Assembly: GCF_014495685.1 (NCBI RefSeq)
Contig: NZ_JACTVI010000030.1
Coordinates: 1-64,000, forward strand
Source: Streptomyces sp. TRM68367
GTDB lineage: Bacteria > Actinomycetota > Actinomycetes > Streptomycetales > Streptomycetaceae
Reading direction: 5' to 3'
DNA: 64,000 nucleotides
A program made the translations under genes and the position numbers. The number at the start of each line of letters is the position of its first letter. Positions within the stretch are counted from its first letter, which is position 1. Shown piece after piece: positions 50,319 through 60,600 of the stretch. The notes under the pieces were generated by a model. That model was not told the DNA's origin, did not search any database, and saw only the letters and a list, made by a program, of their open reading frames with translations.

Positions 50319-50906
50319 ATGACCGTCCTGGAAGACAGGATCGAGATGGCCGACAGCGTCGACGAACCCACACTCGACATGCTGTTCGAGTGGCTGGAGA
50401 AGATGCCCGTCCCCGAGGGTTACAAGACCGAGATCGTCGGGGGGAACATCTGCATGACGCCGCAGCGCGACACGCACTGGGAGATCATCTTCGACATCCT
50501 GGACCAGCTGCGTGCCAAGTACCCTCGTCGGCGCCTGAAGTCCGACGTCCGTATCGACTACCCCGGACACCTCAACGGATTCGCAACCGACGTCACGCTG
50601 ATCTCCGACGGCGCACGACCGGACGACAGACGCCGCTGGCACTGCGAGGACGTCGAGTTCGTCGCCGAAGTCATCTCCAAGAACACCGCTCACAATGACT
50701 ACGGGCCCAAGAAGGATGCGTATGCCGCCGCCGAAGTACCGGTGTACCTCATCGTCGACCCGTACACCGGCGAGTGGCACCTGTACACCCTGCCGAAGGA
50801 CGGCAAGTACCACGGCAACGTCAGCCTCTACTTCGGCGACGACATCGACCTGACCGGCACCGCAGTCGACCTCGTCCTCAAAACCGACGAGTTCCCCCGC
50901 GACTGA
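50319..50906 (+). CDS. Uma2-family (DUF820) putative endonuclease
   Basis: A 195-residue protein with the PD-(D/E)xK nuclease-like Uma2 fold. Visible features are YKTEIVGGNICMTPQRDTHWE, RIDYPGHLNGFATDVTLI and CEDVEFVAEVISKNTAHNDYGPKKDAYAAAEVPVYLIVDP, where E-V-x-S replaces ExK before the conserved KxxxYAxxxVPxYxxVD. ATG 50319 follows GAGGAG. Its 3' end overlaps the convergent MFS gene by 79 bp. Confidence 0.88.
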   Translation: MTVLEDRIEMADSVDEPTLDMLFEWLEKMPVPEGYKTEIVGGNICMTPQRDTHWEIIFDILDQLRAKYPRRRLKSDVRIDYPGHLNGFATDVTLISDGARPDDRRRWHCEDVEFVAEVISKNTAHNDYGPKKDAYAAAEVPVYLIVDPYTGEWHLYTLPKDGKYHGNVSLYFGDDIDLTGTAVDLVLKTDEFPRD

Positions 50907-52288
50907 CCTACGCCGCCGAAGCCAGCTCCTCCCCCCCGCTGCTCCTCCCGCGGCACGAACCGCACCTGCGGATGCCCCCGGTGCCACCCCACCGACAGCC
51001 GCAGCCCGCCCACCCGGGCCAGGATCACGCCGATCACCGCTGCCGCGGCTGCCGCGACCGCGCCGCCGGCCGCGAGGCCGACGCGGGCGCCGTACGTGTC
51101 GGTGACCCAGCCGACGATCGGGGCGCCGACCGGGGAGCCGCCGAGGAAGACCATCATGTAGAGGGCCATGACGCGGCCCCGCATGCCCGGGTCGGTGGAC
51201 ATCTGGATGTGGGTGTTGGTGGTGACGTTGACCGTCATGCCGAACAGGCCCAGCGGGACCATGAACAGGGCGAACATCCACAGCTCCGGGGTCGCCGCGG
51301 CCACGGTCTCCAGCGCGCCGAAGAGCAGGGCCGCCGCGATCAGCACCCGCAGCCGGGCCGTGCCGCGCCGGGCGGCGAGCAGGGCGCCGGCGACCGAGCC
51401 GACCGCCATGAGGGTGTTGAAGAGGCTGTAGGAGCCCGCCCCGGCGTCGAAGACGTGGTCGGCGAAGGCCGAGAGGTAGACGGGGAAGTTGAAGGCGAAC
51501 GTGCCGACGAAGCCGACCAGGACGATCGGCCAGATCAGCTCGGGGCGCCCGGCGACATAGCGCAGGCCCTCGCGCAGCTGTCCCTTGCCGCGCGGGGCGC
51601 GCTCGACGGCGTGCAGCTCGCGCGCGCGCATCAGCAGCAGGCCGGTGAGCGGGGCGATGAAGGACAGGCCGTTGAAGAGGAACGCCCAGCCGGTGCCGAC
51701 GCCGGTGATCAGCAGGCCCGCGACGGCGGGGCCGACCAGGCGGGCCGACTGGAAGTTGGCGGAGTTCAGGCTGACCGCGTTCTGCAGCTGGCCGGGGCCG
51801 ACCAGCTCGGACACGAAGGACTGGCGGGCCGGGTTGTCGACGACCGTGGCGAGGCCGACCGTGAAGGCGGCGACGTAGACGTGCCAGATCTGGACGTGGC
51901 CGGTGAGGGTGAGGGTGGCCAGGGCGAGCGCGGTGAGCGCCATCGAGGACTGGGTGACGAGCAGCGTGGGGCGCTTGCGCAGCCGGTCGACGAGGACGCC
52001 GCCGTAGAGGCCGAACAGGAGCATCGGCAGGAACTGCAGGGCGGTCGTGATGCCGACGGCGGCGGAGGAGCCGGTGAGGGTGAGGACCAGCCAGTCCTGG
52101 GCGATGCGCTGCATCCAGGTGCCGGTGTTGGACACGACCTGGCCGAGGAAGAACAGGCGGTAGTTCCTGACCTTCAGCGAGCTGAACATCGAGGACGTGC
52201 GAGAAGGGGGAGCGGACGCGTCGGAGGTGGTCGGGGAATCGTAGGGGTCAGGTGCGGGGGCGGAAGCTGCTCCGGATCCCGTACTCAA
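50828..52288 (-). CDS. MFS transporter (EntS/MFS_3-like)
   Basis: A 486-residue, 12-helix exporter. Conserved blocks: NYRLFFLGQVVSNTGTWMQR at the first helix, GLYGGVLVDRLRKRPTL (motif A) and NVTTNTHIQMSTDPGMRGRV (motif A of the second half). The last about 35 residues (after RFVPREEQ) are Gly/Ser-rich and encoded opposite the Uma2 gene, suggesting loss of the original stop. The TTG 52288 start follows AGGAGG with 9-base spacing. It forms an operon with the MarR gene 52 bp upstream, so substrates may be effectors of that regulator. Confidence 0.9.
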   Translation of the reverse strand: MSTGSGAASAPAPDPYDSPTTSDASAPPSRTSSMFSSLKVRNYRLFFLGQVVSNTGTWMQRIAQDWLVLTLTGSSAAVGITTALQFLPMLLFGLYGGVLVDRLRKRPTLLVTQSSMALTALALATLTLTGHVQIWHVYVAAFTVGLATVVDNPARQSFVSELVGPGQLQNAVSLNSANFQSARLVGPAVAGLLITGVGTGWAFLFNGLSFIAPLTGLLLMRARELHAVERAPRGKGQLREGLRYVAGRPELIWPIVLVGFVGTFAFNFPVYLSAFADHVFDAGAGSYSLFNTLMAVGSVAGALLAARRGTARLRVLIAAALLFGALETVAAATPELWMFALFMVPLGLFGMTVNVTTNTHIQMSTDPGMRGRVMALYMMVFLGGSPVGAPIVGWVTDTYGARVGLAAGGAVAAAAAAVIGVILARVGGLRLSVGWHRGHPQVRFVPREEQRGGGAGFGGVGQSRGNSSVLRTRSTAVPVRSMSSPK

Positions 52289-52340
52289 CAGGGTTCGCCT
52301 CCTCTGGCAATTCTTCGTTCGCCTCCGGGCGACTGCTTGC

Positions 52341-52778
52341 TCACAGATGTGCGAGTTTCTCCAGCACGGGGGCGGCGGCGCGGAGTTTCGCCCACTCGTC
52401 CTCGTCGAGGCCCTCGGCCAGGGAAGCCAGGAACGCGTTCCGCTTGCGGCGGCTCTCCTCGAGCATCGCCTCGGCCTGCTCGGTCTGCGTCACGACCTTC
52501 TGGCGCCGGTCCTCTGGGTGTGGCTCCAGGCGGACCAGTCCCTTGGCCTCCAGCAGGGCCACGATGCGGGTCATCGAGGGCGGCTGGACATGTTCCCTGC
52601 GGGCGAGTTCGCCCGGGGTGGCGGTGCCGCAACGGGCCAGGGTGCCCAGCACCGACATCTCTGTGGGGCTGAGCGATTCGTCGACCCGCTGGTGCTTGAG
52701 CCGACGGGACAGCCGCATCACGGCGGAGCGGAGGGAGTTCACGGCGGCAGCGTCGTCGCCATGGCTGAGGTCCGACAT
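52341..52778 (-). CDS. MarR family transcriptional regulator
   Basis: A 145-residue regulator. The winged helix is ELARREHVQPPSMTRIVALLEAKGLVRLEPHPEDRRQKVVT with the DxRxxxV wing. Helical ends form the dimer interface. The TACTCT -10 lies about 10 bases before ATG 52778, so the mRNA has almost no leader. A perfect palindrome overlaps that promoter; MarR probably represses itself and the following MFS exporter. Confidence 0.92.
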   Translation of the reverse strand: MSDLSHGDDAAAVNSLRSAVMRLSRRLKHQRVDESLSPTEMSVLGTLARCGTATPGELARREHVQPPSMTRIVALLEAKGLVRLEPHPEDRRQKVVTQTEQAEAMLEESRRKRNAFLASLAEGLDEDEWAKLRAAAPVLEKLAHL

Positions 52779-52783
52779 GTTCT

Positions 52784-52805
52784 TTAGAGTAACTCATTAC
52801 TCTAA
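52784..52805. promoter_or_regulatory. MarR operator/promoter palindrome
   Basis: Perfect 8-bp arms TTAGAGTA (52784-52791) and TACTCTAA (52798-52805) have a 6-bp spacer, directly upstream of and overlapping the -10 of the marR gene. Confidence 0.8.
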
Positions 52806-52927
52806 CTAAGGACCACTGGGTGCCGGAATGACTGCCCGTGACCCCGGCCACTGAAGCCGCGCATCACTCATCCGGGTGATCCCGTGGCGGAACGTGACAC
52901 GCCGCACCGAAGAGTGCAGGGACCCTC

Positions 52928-53116
52928 GTGTCCATGGGGACCCGTGTGCTCAGCCTGCGAATAGACCACGAGCTGCTCGAACGCCTGCGGCACCATGCCG
53001 CGAAACGCGGAATGAGCGTCCAGGACTATGTCGTCCAGACGCTCATTCGCGACGACTTCGACCAGCGCTTCCAGTCCGCGGTCGAGGAGACGGAGAGGTT
53101 CTACGGGGTCAGGTGA
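52928..53116 (+). CDS. Small ribbon-helix-helix (Arc/CopG-like) protein
   Basis: A 62-residue protein. The RHH pattern is a short strand (TRVLSLRIDHELL) followed by helices (LERLRHHAAKRGMSVQDYVVQTLIRDD). A C-terminal tail (DQRFQSAVEETERFYG) resembles antitoxin tails, but no toxin gene adjoins it. GTG 52928 with AGGGACC upstream or ATG 52934 could be the start. It is probably a DNA-binding regulator. Confidence 0.75.
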   Translation: MSMGTRVLSLRIDHELLERLRHHAAKRGMSVQDYVVQTLIRDDFDQRFQSAVEETERFYGVR

Positions 53117-53150
53117 CCCGGAACCTCCCGGGACACTGGTTGCCCCGGCA

Positions 53151-54602
53151 CTAGGTCAGGCCCAGCGCCGGCATCAGGTAGTAGAAGGCGAACACGGCCG
53201 AGACGACGTACATCGCCGCCGGAACCTCCCGGCCCCGCCCCGCCGCCAGGCGCAGCACCACGAAGGTGATGAAGCCCATGCCGATGCCGTTGGTGATCGA
53301 GTAGGTGAACGGCATCATCACCATCGTCACGAACGCCGGGATGGCGATCGTGTGGTCGGCCCAGTCGATCTCCGTGACCGAGCCGGCGAGGATCAGGAAA
53401 CCGACCGCGAGCAGCGCCGGGGTGGCCGCCTGGGACGGGACCATCGTCGCGACCGGCGTGAGGAACAGGGCCACGGCGAACAGCGCGCCGGTGACGACGT
53501 TCGCGAACCCGGTGCGGGCGCCCTCGCCGACGCCGGCCGTGGACTCCACGAAGCAGGTCGTGGCCGAGGAGGAGCTGGCACCGCCCGCGGCGACCGCGAT
53601 GCCGTCGACGAACAGCACCTTGTTGATGCCGGGCATCTGACCCTGCGCGTCGGTGAGCTTGGCCTCGTCGCTCACGCCCATGATCGTGCCCATCGCGTCG
53701 AAGAAGCACGACAGCAGCACGGTGAAGACGAACAGGACGCCGGTCAGCAGCCCCACCTTGCCGAAGCCGCCGAAGAGGCTGACCTTGCCGAGCAGCCCGA
53801 AGTCGGGGCTGGCGACCGGGTTGCCGGGCCACTTCGGGGTCGTGAGCCCCCAGGTCGGCACCTTCGCCACCGCGTTGATGATCATCGCCAGGACCGTCAT
53901 CGTGACGATCGAGATCAGGATCGCGCCGGACACCTTGCGCACGATCAGCGCCAGCGTGAGCAGCGCGCCGAGCACGAAGACCAGCACGGGCCAGCCCGTG
54001 AGGTGACCCGTGCCGCCCAGTTGGAGCGGGACGGTGGTCTGGGCGGCGTCCGGGATGCGGGAGACGAAACCGGCGTCGACCAGACCGATCAGCATGATGA
54101 ACAGGCCGATGCCGATGGAGATCGCCTTGCGCAGGCCGTAGGGGACGGCGTTCATCACGCGCTCGCGCAGGCCGGTGGCGACCAGCAGCATCACGATGAA
54201 CCCGGCGAGCACCACCATGCCCATCGCGTCCGGCCACGACATACGGGGCGCGAGCTGCAGCGCGACGACCGAGTTCACGCCGAGGCCCGCAGCCAGCGCG
54301 ATCGGTACGTTGCCGATGACACCCATCAGCAGCGTGGTCAACGCCGCCGTCACGGCCGTCGCGGTGACGAGCTGGCCGCCCGCGAGCTGGTGACCGTACA
54401 CGTCATGGGCGCTGCCGAGGATGATCGGGTTCAGCACGATGATGTAGGCCATCGCGAAGAAGGTGGCGAAACCGCCGCGCACCTCGCGGGACAGGGTGCT
54501 GCCCCGCTCGGAGATCTTGAAGTGGCGGTCGAGGGCGCCGTAGGGGTGCCTGGCTCCCGGCTGATCAGGGGCGGGGACCTTGGCGGGGGCCGAGGTGGGC
54601 AT
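53151..54602 (-). CDS. NCS2-family (AzgA-like) purine permease
   Basis: A 483-residue, 12-14 helix permease for adenine/guanine/hypoxanthine. Family blocks: REVRGGFATFFAMAYIIVLNP, ALAAGLGVNSVVALQLAP, FDAMGTIMGVSDEAKL, SSSSATTCFVESTAGVGEGARTGFANVV and TNGIGMGFITFVVL. It is likely a proton symporter. ATG 54602 has AGGAAA upstream. Confidence 0.93.
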   Translation of the reverse strand: MPTSAPAKVPAPDQPGARHPYGALDRHFKISERGSTLSREVRGGFATFFAMAYIIVLNPIILGSAHDVYGHQLAGGQLVTATAVTAALTTLLMGVIGNVPIALAAGLGVNSVVALQLAPRMSWPDAMGMVVLAGFIVMLLVATGLRERVMNAVPYGLRKAISIGIGLFIMLIGLVDAGFVSRIPDAAQTTVPLQLGGTGHLTGWPVLVFVLGALLTLALIVRKVSGAILISIVTMTVLAMIINAVAKVPTWGLTTPKWPGNPVASPDFGLLGKVSLFGGFGKVGLLTGVLFVFTVLLSCFFDAMGTIMGVSDEAKLTDAQGQMPGINKVLFVDGIAVAAGGASSSSATTCFVESTAGVGEGARTGFANVVTGALFAVALFLTPVATMVPSQAATPALLAVGFLILAGSVTEIDWADHTIAIPAFVTMVMMPFTYSITNGIGMGFITFVVLRLAAGRGREVPAAMYVVSAVFAFYYLMPALGLT

Positions 54603-54643
54603 GCTGTTGGAGTTTCCTACGAAGAGAAGTGGACAGGCATAAA

Positions 54644-54670
54644 CGGTTTCAGTATGAACATATGAGACCG
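54644..54670. promoter_or_regulatory. Inverted repeat upstream of purine permease
   Basis: CGGTTTCA (54644-54651) and TGAGACCG (54663-54670) match in 7 of 8 positions with an 11-bp AT-rich spacer, a plausible operator between the divergent NCS2 and DUF2530 genes. Confidence 0.45.
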
Positions 54671-54719
54671 AAAACAGCTATCTCCGCGTGTAGACCCGAT
54701 CGCCTCGTAAGCTGTGCGC

Positions 54720-55028
54720 ATGGCCGGGTTTTTTGCGGGATCTCCCAAGCACGAGGCGCCTGAGCCCCTGGAGGGGCCCGTGGTCGCCACCGTCACCGGC
54801 GGCACCGTCATCTGGTTCGTCCTCTTCCTCGTCCAGCTCCCCTTCTACGGCTGGTTCGCCGACCACGGGCACACCTGGTGGCTGTGGACCTGCCTGGCCG
54901 GGGGCGGGCTCGGCCTGTTCGGCATCTGGTACGTCCGCAGGCGCGAAGCGGCGATCAAGCGGGCCGCCGACCCGGCCTCCGGCACGGACTCCGACTCCGC
55001 TTCCAACTCCCCGTCCAGCGCGGCGTAG
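54720..55028 (+). CDS. DUF2530 membrane protein
   Basis: A 102-residue protein with two transmembrane helices (VIWFVLFLVQLPFYGWF and WLWTCLAGGGLGLFGIWYV) and a short polar tail; conserved in actinomycetes, function unknown. TAAGCT at 54708-54713 lies 6 bases before ATG 54720, suggesting a leaderless message; GTG 54714 is in frame. Confidence 0.85.
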   Translation: MAGFFAGSPKHEAPEPLEGPVVATVTGGTVIWFVLFLVQLPFYGWFADHGHTWWLWTCLAGGGLGLFGIWYVRRREAAIKRAADPASGTDSDSASNSPSSAA

Positions 55029-55125
55029 TACCAGGGAATTATTCGCCCCCGCCCCGTCCTTCCCAGGCCGGATCTTCCGCACATTCGGCGGGTGAAGCCG
55101 TAAATCCACACGTACCGTCGAAAGC

Positions 55126-57522
55126 ATGACGCACATCGACGCGGGCGCCGGACTCCACCCTGCGCACCCGGCCGCGGTCCCGGTCGGCCCCGTGACGGGG
55201 CTGACCGCCGCCGAGGTCGCCGAGCGGGTGGCGCGCGGGCAGGACAACGACGTGCCGGTGCGCAGCAGTCGGTCCATGGCCGACATCGTCCGCGCCAACG
55301 TCTTCACCCGGTTCAACGCGATCATCGGTGTGCTCTGGGTGATCATGCTGTTGGTCGCGCCGATCCAGGACAGCCTGTTCGGGTTCGTGATCCTCGCCAA
55401 CACCGGGATCGGCATCGTCCAGGAGTGGCGGGCGAAGAAGACCCTCGACTCGCTGGCGTTGATCGGTGAGGTCAGACCGACCGTGCGGCGGGACGGGGAG
55501 GCCACCGAGGTCAGTACGTCCGAGATCGTGCTGGACGATCTGATCGAGATCGGGCCCGGTGACAAGGTCGTCGTGGACGGGGTGTGCGTCGAGGCCGACG
55601 GTCTGGAGATCGACGAGTCGCTGCTCACCGGCGAGGCCGATCCGGTCGTCAAGCGACCGGGGGGCCAGGTCATGTCCGGGAGTTTCGTGGTCGCCGGCGG
55701 CGGGGCCTTCAAGGCGACCAGGGTGGGGCGCGAGGCGTACGCCGCGCAGCTCGCCGAGGAGGCCTCCCGGTTCACGCTGGTCAACTCCGAGCTGCGCTCC
55801 GGCATCTCCACGATCCTCAAGTACGTGACGTGGATGATGGTCCCGACCGCGATCGGCCTGATCATCAGCCAGCTGGTCGTCAAGAACAACCCCCTCAAGG
55901 ACTCCATCGCGCGGACGGCCGGCGGGATCGTCCCGATGGTCCCGGAGGGGCTGGTGCTCCTCACCTCCGTCGCCTTCGCGATCGGCGTGATCCGGCTCGG
56001 CCGGAAACAGTGCCTCGTCCAGGAACTCCCCGCCATCGAGGGCCTCGCCCGCGTCGACACCGTCTGCCTGGACAAGACCGGCACGCTCACGCAGGGCGGC
56101 ATGGACGTCACCGAGCTGCGGATGCTGGGCGGAGTTGAGGAGACGTACGTACGCAAGGCCCTCGGCGCGCTCGGGGAGTCCGACCCGCGGCCGAACGCCT
56201 CCCTCCAGGCGATCATCAACGTCTACCCGGACGCCGAGGACTGGCGCTGCACCGAGTCGCTCCCCTTCTCCTCCGCCCGCAAGTACAGCGGCGCGTCCTT
56301 CAACGAGGGCGACGGCGAGGCCAGTACGTGGCTGCTGGGCGCGCCGGACGTGCTCCTGCCGGACGACGATCCGGCCCTCGCCGAGACGGAGCGGCTCAAT
56401 GAGCAGGGCCTGCGGGTGCTGCTGCTGACGCGGGCGGAGCGGGAGCTGGACGACCCGGAGGTGGCCAAGGGCGCGACCCCGGCCGCACTGGTCGTCCTGG
56501 AGCAGCGGCTGCGGCCCGATGCCCCCGACACCCTGCGCTACTTCGCCGACCAGAGCGTCCGCGCCAAGGTGATCTCCGGCGACAACGCGGTGTCGGTCGG
56601 CGCGGTGGCCGCCAAGCTCGGCCTGGAGGGGACGACGGTCGACGCGCGACGCCTGCCGGCCGAACGGGACGGGATGGCCGAGGCGCTCGACAAGGGCACG
56701 GTGTTCGGGCGGGTCACCCCGCAGCAGAAGCGGGACATGGTGGGCGCCCTCCAGTCACGCGGGCACACGGTCGCGATGACCGGCGACGGCGTGAACGACG
56801 TCCTGGCCCTGAAGGACGCCGACATCGGGGTGTCGATGGGCTCGGGCTCGGAGGCGACGCGGGCGGTCGCGCAGATCGTCCTCCTCAACAACAGCTTCGC
56901 CACGCTGCCGTCGGTGGTCGCCGAGGGCCGCCGGGTGATCGGCAACATCACCCGCGTCGCCACCCTGTTCCTGGTCAAGACGGTCTACTCGGTGCTGCTG
57001 GCCATCCTGGTGGTGTTCTGGCAGGTCGAGTACCCCTTCCTCCCCCGCCACCTCACCCTTCTGTCGACCCTGACCATCGGCGTCCCGGCTTTCTTCCTGG
57101 CCCTCGCGCCCAACAAGGAACGCGCGAAACCGAACTTCGTCCGGCGGGTCATGCGGTACGCGATCCCGGGCGGCACGGTGGCCGCGCTGGCGACCTTCGC
57201 GACGTATCTGATAGCCCGCCAGCACTACACGGGCGCGGGTTCGCTGGCCGCGGAGACGAGCGCCGCGACCCTGACCCTGTTCCTGATCTCGATATGGGTA
57301 CTGGCGATCATCGCCCGTCCCTACACCTGGTGGCGGATCGCCCTGGTGGCGGCGATGGGCGCGGGCTTCCTGCTGGTCCTGGTCGTGCCATGGCTCCAGG
57401 ACTTCTTCGCGCTGAAGCTGGTCGGCGTGATGATGCCGTGGATCGCGGTCGGCATCGCGGTGACGTCGGCGGCCGCCCTGGAGTTCCTGTGGAGGTGGGT
57501 CGGCCACCGCGTTCCCGCTTAG
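55126..57522 (+). CDS. P-type cation ATPase (CtpE-like)
   Basis: A 798-residue pump. A-domain TGEADP, phosphorylation site CLDKTGTLTQGG with Asp near residue 316, N-domain KYSGASF region, hinge MTGDGVNDVLALKDADIGVSMGSG. The ion-binding helix 4 carries PMVPEGL, a PEGL motif as in Ca-type ATPases. Ten or so helices; length matches mycobacterial CtpE, implicated in calcium uptake. The ion is inferred. Confidence 0.92.
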   Translation: MTHIDAGAGLHPAHPAAVPVGPVTGLTAAEVAERVARGQDNDVPVRSSRSMADIVRANVFTRFNAIIGVLWVIMLLVAPIQDSLFGFVILANTGIGIVQEWRAKKTLDSLALIGEVRPTVRRDGEATEVSTSEIVLDDLIEIGPGDKVVVDGVCVEADGLEIDESLLTGEADPVVKRPGGQVMSGSFVVAGGGAFKATRVGREAYAAQLAEEASRFTLVNSELRSGISTILKYVTWMMVPTAIGLIISQLVVKNNPLKDSIARTAGGIVPMVPEGLVLLTSVAFAIGVIRLGRKQCLVQELPAIEGLARVDTVCLDKTGTLTQGGMDVTELRMLGGVEETYVRKALGALGESDPRPNASLQAIINVYPDAEDWRCTESLPFSSARKYSGASFNEGDGEASTWLLGAPDVLLPDDDPALAETERLNEQGLRVLLLTRAERELDDPEVAKGATPAALVVLEQRLRPDAPDTLRYFADQSVRAKVISGDNAVSVGAVAAKLGLEGTTVDARRLPAERDGMAEALDKGTVFGRVTPQQKRDMVGALQSRGHTVAMTGDGVNDVLALKDADIGVSMGSGSEATRAVAQIVLLNNSFATLPSVVAEGRRVIGNITRVATLFLVKTVYSVLLAILVVFWQVEYPFLPRHLTLLSTLTIGVPAFFLALAPNKERAKPNFVRRVMRYAIPGGTVAALATFATYLIARQHYTGAGSLAAETSAATLTLFLISIWVLAIIARPYTWWRIALVAAMGAGFLLVLVVPWLQDFFALKLVGVMMPWIAVGIAVTSAAALEFLWRWVGHRVPA

Positions 57523-57570
57523 CGCTCGACGACAACCGACGGCTCCCGCTGTGTTTCGCCCGCGGGTCCG

Positions 57571-57611
57571 TCGTGGCTTGTCGCGCAGTTCCCCGCGCCC
57601 CTCATGGGGCA
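57571..57611. repeat. Dispersed intergenic repeat, copy D (inverted)
   Basis: TCGTGGCTTGTCGCGCAGTT followed by CCCCGCGCCCCtcatGGGGC; a short version of copies A-C between two convergent genes, whose GCCCC/GGGGC hairpin may act as a terminator. Confidence 0.7.
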
Positions 57612-57626
57612 CGTTCACGCCGCGCG

Positions 57627-60600
57627 TCAGTCGAACCAGCGGTCCCTCGCCAGTTCCTCCGTGCGTGACGGGTCTTCCAGCAGTGCCGCGACCTCGAAGC
57701 GGCGCGGCCACTGACCGGCCGCCCAGGCGAGGCCCGCGGCGACGCCCTCCAGGGTCGCGGCGTGCAGGGCGCCGTCGTCGGTCAGGCGCCAGTCGATCTC
57801 GACGCCGTCGACGACGAGTTCCTCGTGTTCGATGTAGGAGGAGGGGGTCCGGGGACCCAGGAGCACCCGCACCGACTCCGGTACGTCGTGCTCGGTGCCC
57901 GCCGAGTCCACCTCACCCGTGACGGACTCGCTCAGCCGTCGCACCTGGAACAGCTCGGCCAGATCGGCGGCCCGGGACGGGCGGACCGGCAGCAGCGCGA
58001 CGCCGGACGTGAACGGCAGCAGGTCCGGCGAGTCGCACACCACCGCGTCAGCCGCGTCCACGACCTCCACCCGCCCGTCGACCACGACCCGCAGCTCGTC
58101 CGGCAGGGTCACCTGCTCCGGGTCCAGCTCGGCCAACGAGCCGTAGAGCGCGTGCAGTTGGGCGGCGGATACCGGCCTCTCCGGGTCGGCCAGGCGGTCG
58201 AGGAGTTCCGCCGCGCCGCCCGGCTCGTCGAGCAGCGCGGCGACCGACGTACGGACGCCCAGCGCCCGCAGCACCTGCTCGTCGTCGAAGCCGGTCGCGT
58301 CGGCCTCGTCGTACAGGCCGCGCAGGAGCGGGTCCCCGCCCGCTGCCCGCAGGCCGGCCGGGCGGCGCCCGTCGAGCACCGGGTGCCCGCGCAGCCACCA
58401 CGCCGTGTACGGCCGTACGACCTCGTGGGTGCCGTCCGGGAGCAGGATCCGTACCGGCTGCGTGAGCGCGTCCCGCAGCGGCGGCCGGGCCAGCAGCGCC
58501 AGGGCCTGGGGCCACTTGTCGTCGTCCACGAGGTCCAGGTCGCGTACGGCGATCAGCTCGGTGGCGACCGGCGGTACGAGCGTGTCCGGGAACCGGTCGA
58601 GGATGTCCTCGCACCACACGTCCACGGCGTCCAGCACTCCGGCGTCGTCCGGCTCGGCGAAGTCGCCCTCGCGGGGCTCCAGTTCGTCCGGGTCGAGGAC
58701 GACATCGGTGGCGCGGACGAGCGCGAAGTTCGCCAGCACACCGCACGCGGCCAGCGGCTCCTGACCCCACTTCTGCGCCAACTCGCCGTCCACAGCGGCC
58801 AGTTCATCCTCGCGCATGACCTGCGCGAAGGGACTGCCGGGGAACACCAGCTCACCCGCCGGGGCGAGTTCGCCTTCCTCGTCCGGCAGCGCGAGGGCAC
58901 CCAGCCACGGCTCGTCGCCCGGCTGCAGCCCCGCGTCCCGCACCAGCGCCAGCACCGTGTCCGCCAACTCCTCGGCGTCCAGGGCGTCTTCCTCCCAGGA
59001 CAGCCCGCCCTCCTCGTCCAGCGACGCGGCGACGGCGGCCCGCACCTGCGGGGTGTTCAGTACGGCCCGCGGGGACGCAGGAAGGGCGCCGAGCTTCTCC
59101 AGGATCGGGTGCGCGGCATCCGGGTGGGCGACCTTGAGGCCGAGCCGGGAGAGGAGTTCGGGGTCGATGCGGGCGGCGTCCGGCGTGGGCAGGAGGACCT
59201 GCCGGGGCCCGATGGTCGTACGGCCGTCCGCGAGCGGCACGGGCAGCCCGGACAGCCGGTCCGGGTCGACCCCGGCGAGGCTGTCGTACAGCCGCCGCCA
59301 CCATCCCGGCTCCTTCTCCAGCCCTGCCAGCCGGTCGATGGCGTCCGTCAGCGGCACCCGCGAGACGACGAGAGTCCGCAGCTCCACGCGCCGCTCAAGC
59401 CCCGCGGGCAGCAGCGTGGGCAGCACTTCGGCCAGCACCCGCACGGTGTCGGCCCCGGCCCCTTCCACGACCTCCGCGTCGCGCGGGCGCAGGGACTCGG
59501 GCAGGTCGTCGGTGTCCTGGCCGGGACGGGGCTGGGCGGCGGGCGGCAGGAAGGAGGTACGCGGCAGCCGTTCGAGGACCGCCTGCCGCAGGGCCCCGTC
59601 CAGCTCGCCCTTCCCCAGCGGACCGGGCACGAGAGCGATGATGCCCTCCCCCACCGGCCGCCAGTCGGCGAGGAGATCGGCGTACGCGTCCGCCGCACGC
59701 TGCACGAGGAAGTCGGTCAGGGCGCCGGGGGCGGCGTGCCGACGGGTGCTGTCGAGCGGGAACGACGCGATGAGCAGGGCGGGTACGCCGAGGGGTTCGT
59801 CGCTGGGGGTGGGCGCGTGGACGACGGGGTTGGTGCGAGGGCGGGTCGGCGAACCGTCGGCCTCGACGGGCACGGCCCAGGTCACGGACCAGTGCGGCCG
59901 CAACCGCTCCTCTACGGGGCGGTCCGCGAGGAGGTCCGCGGTGAGGGGGCCCTTCGCGGTGGAGGTACGCCAGTGGGTGATGCCGTCGGCGGAATCCTCT
60001 ACGACGGTGAAGGCGCCGTCGGTGCGACGGGTGAGGGTGCGGGGGCTGTCGCCGCCGACCTCCACGACGACCTCTTTCAGCCCCGGCAGGGTGAGGAGCA
60101 GGGCGTCGTCGATGCCGCGCAGGAGCCGTTCGGCGAGGTCGGCGGCGGCGGTGTCGCGCAGGGGCAGGATGACGGCGGTGTCGTACGGGTCGGGAGCGGT
60201 GCCCTCGGCGGCGAACGGCAACCGGAGCAGCGGCACGTGTCCGTCCCGCCGCCGGATCTCGTCGCCCAGTCCGGGGCTGTGCCGGGCGGTCCCGGCGGCC
60301 AGATCCCTCGCCTCGGCCAGCGACCAGCGCACACCACCGTGCCGCCCCACGACGGCAGGCTCATCGGTCACGGCGAGAACGGCGGCGAACCCGACACCGA
60401 ACCGGCCGATCGACGGGGTGTCGCGCTTGGCGGACGCCCGGAGGGTCGCCAGCGACTCCACACCGGCCGCGTCCAAGGGGGCACCGGTATTGGCGGCGAC
60501 GAGCACCCCGTCACGCAGGGTGAGCCGAAGCCGCCCCGGCGTGCCTGCGCGGGCGGCGGCATCGGCGGCGTTCTGCGCAAGCTCGACAACGAGCCGGTCC

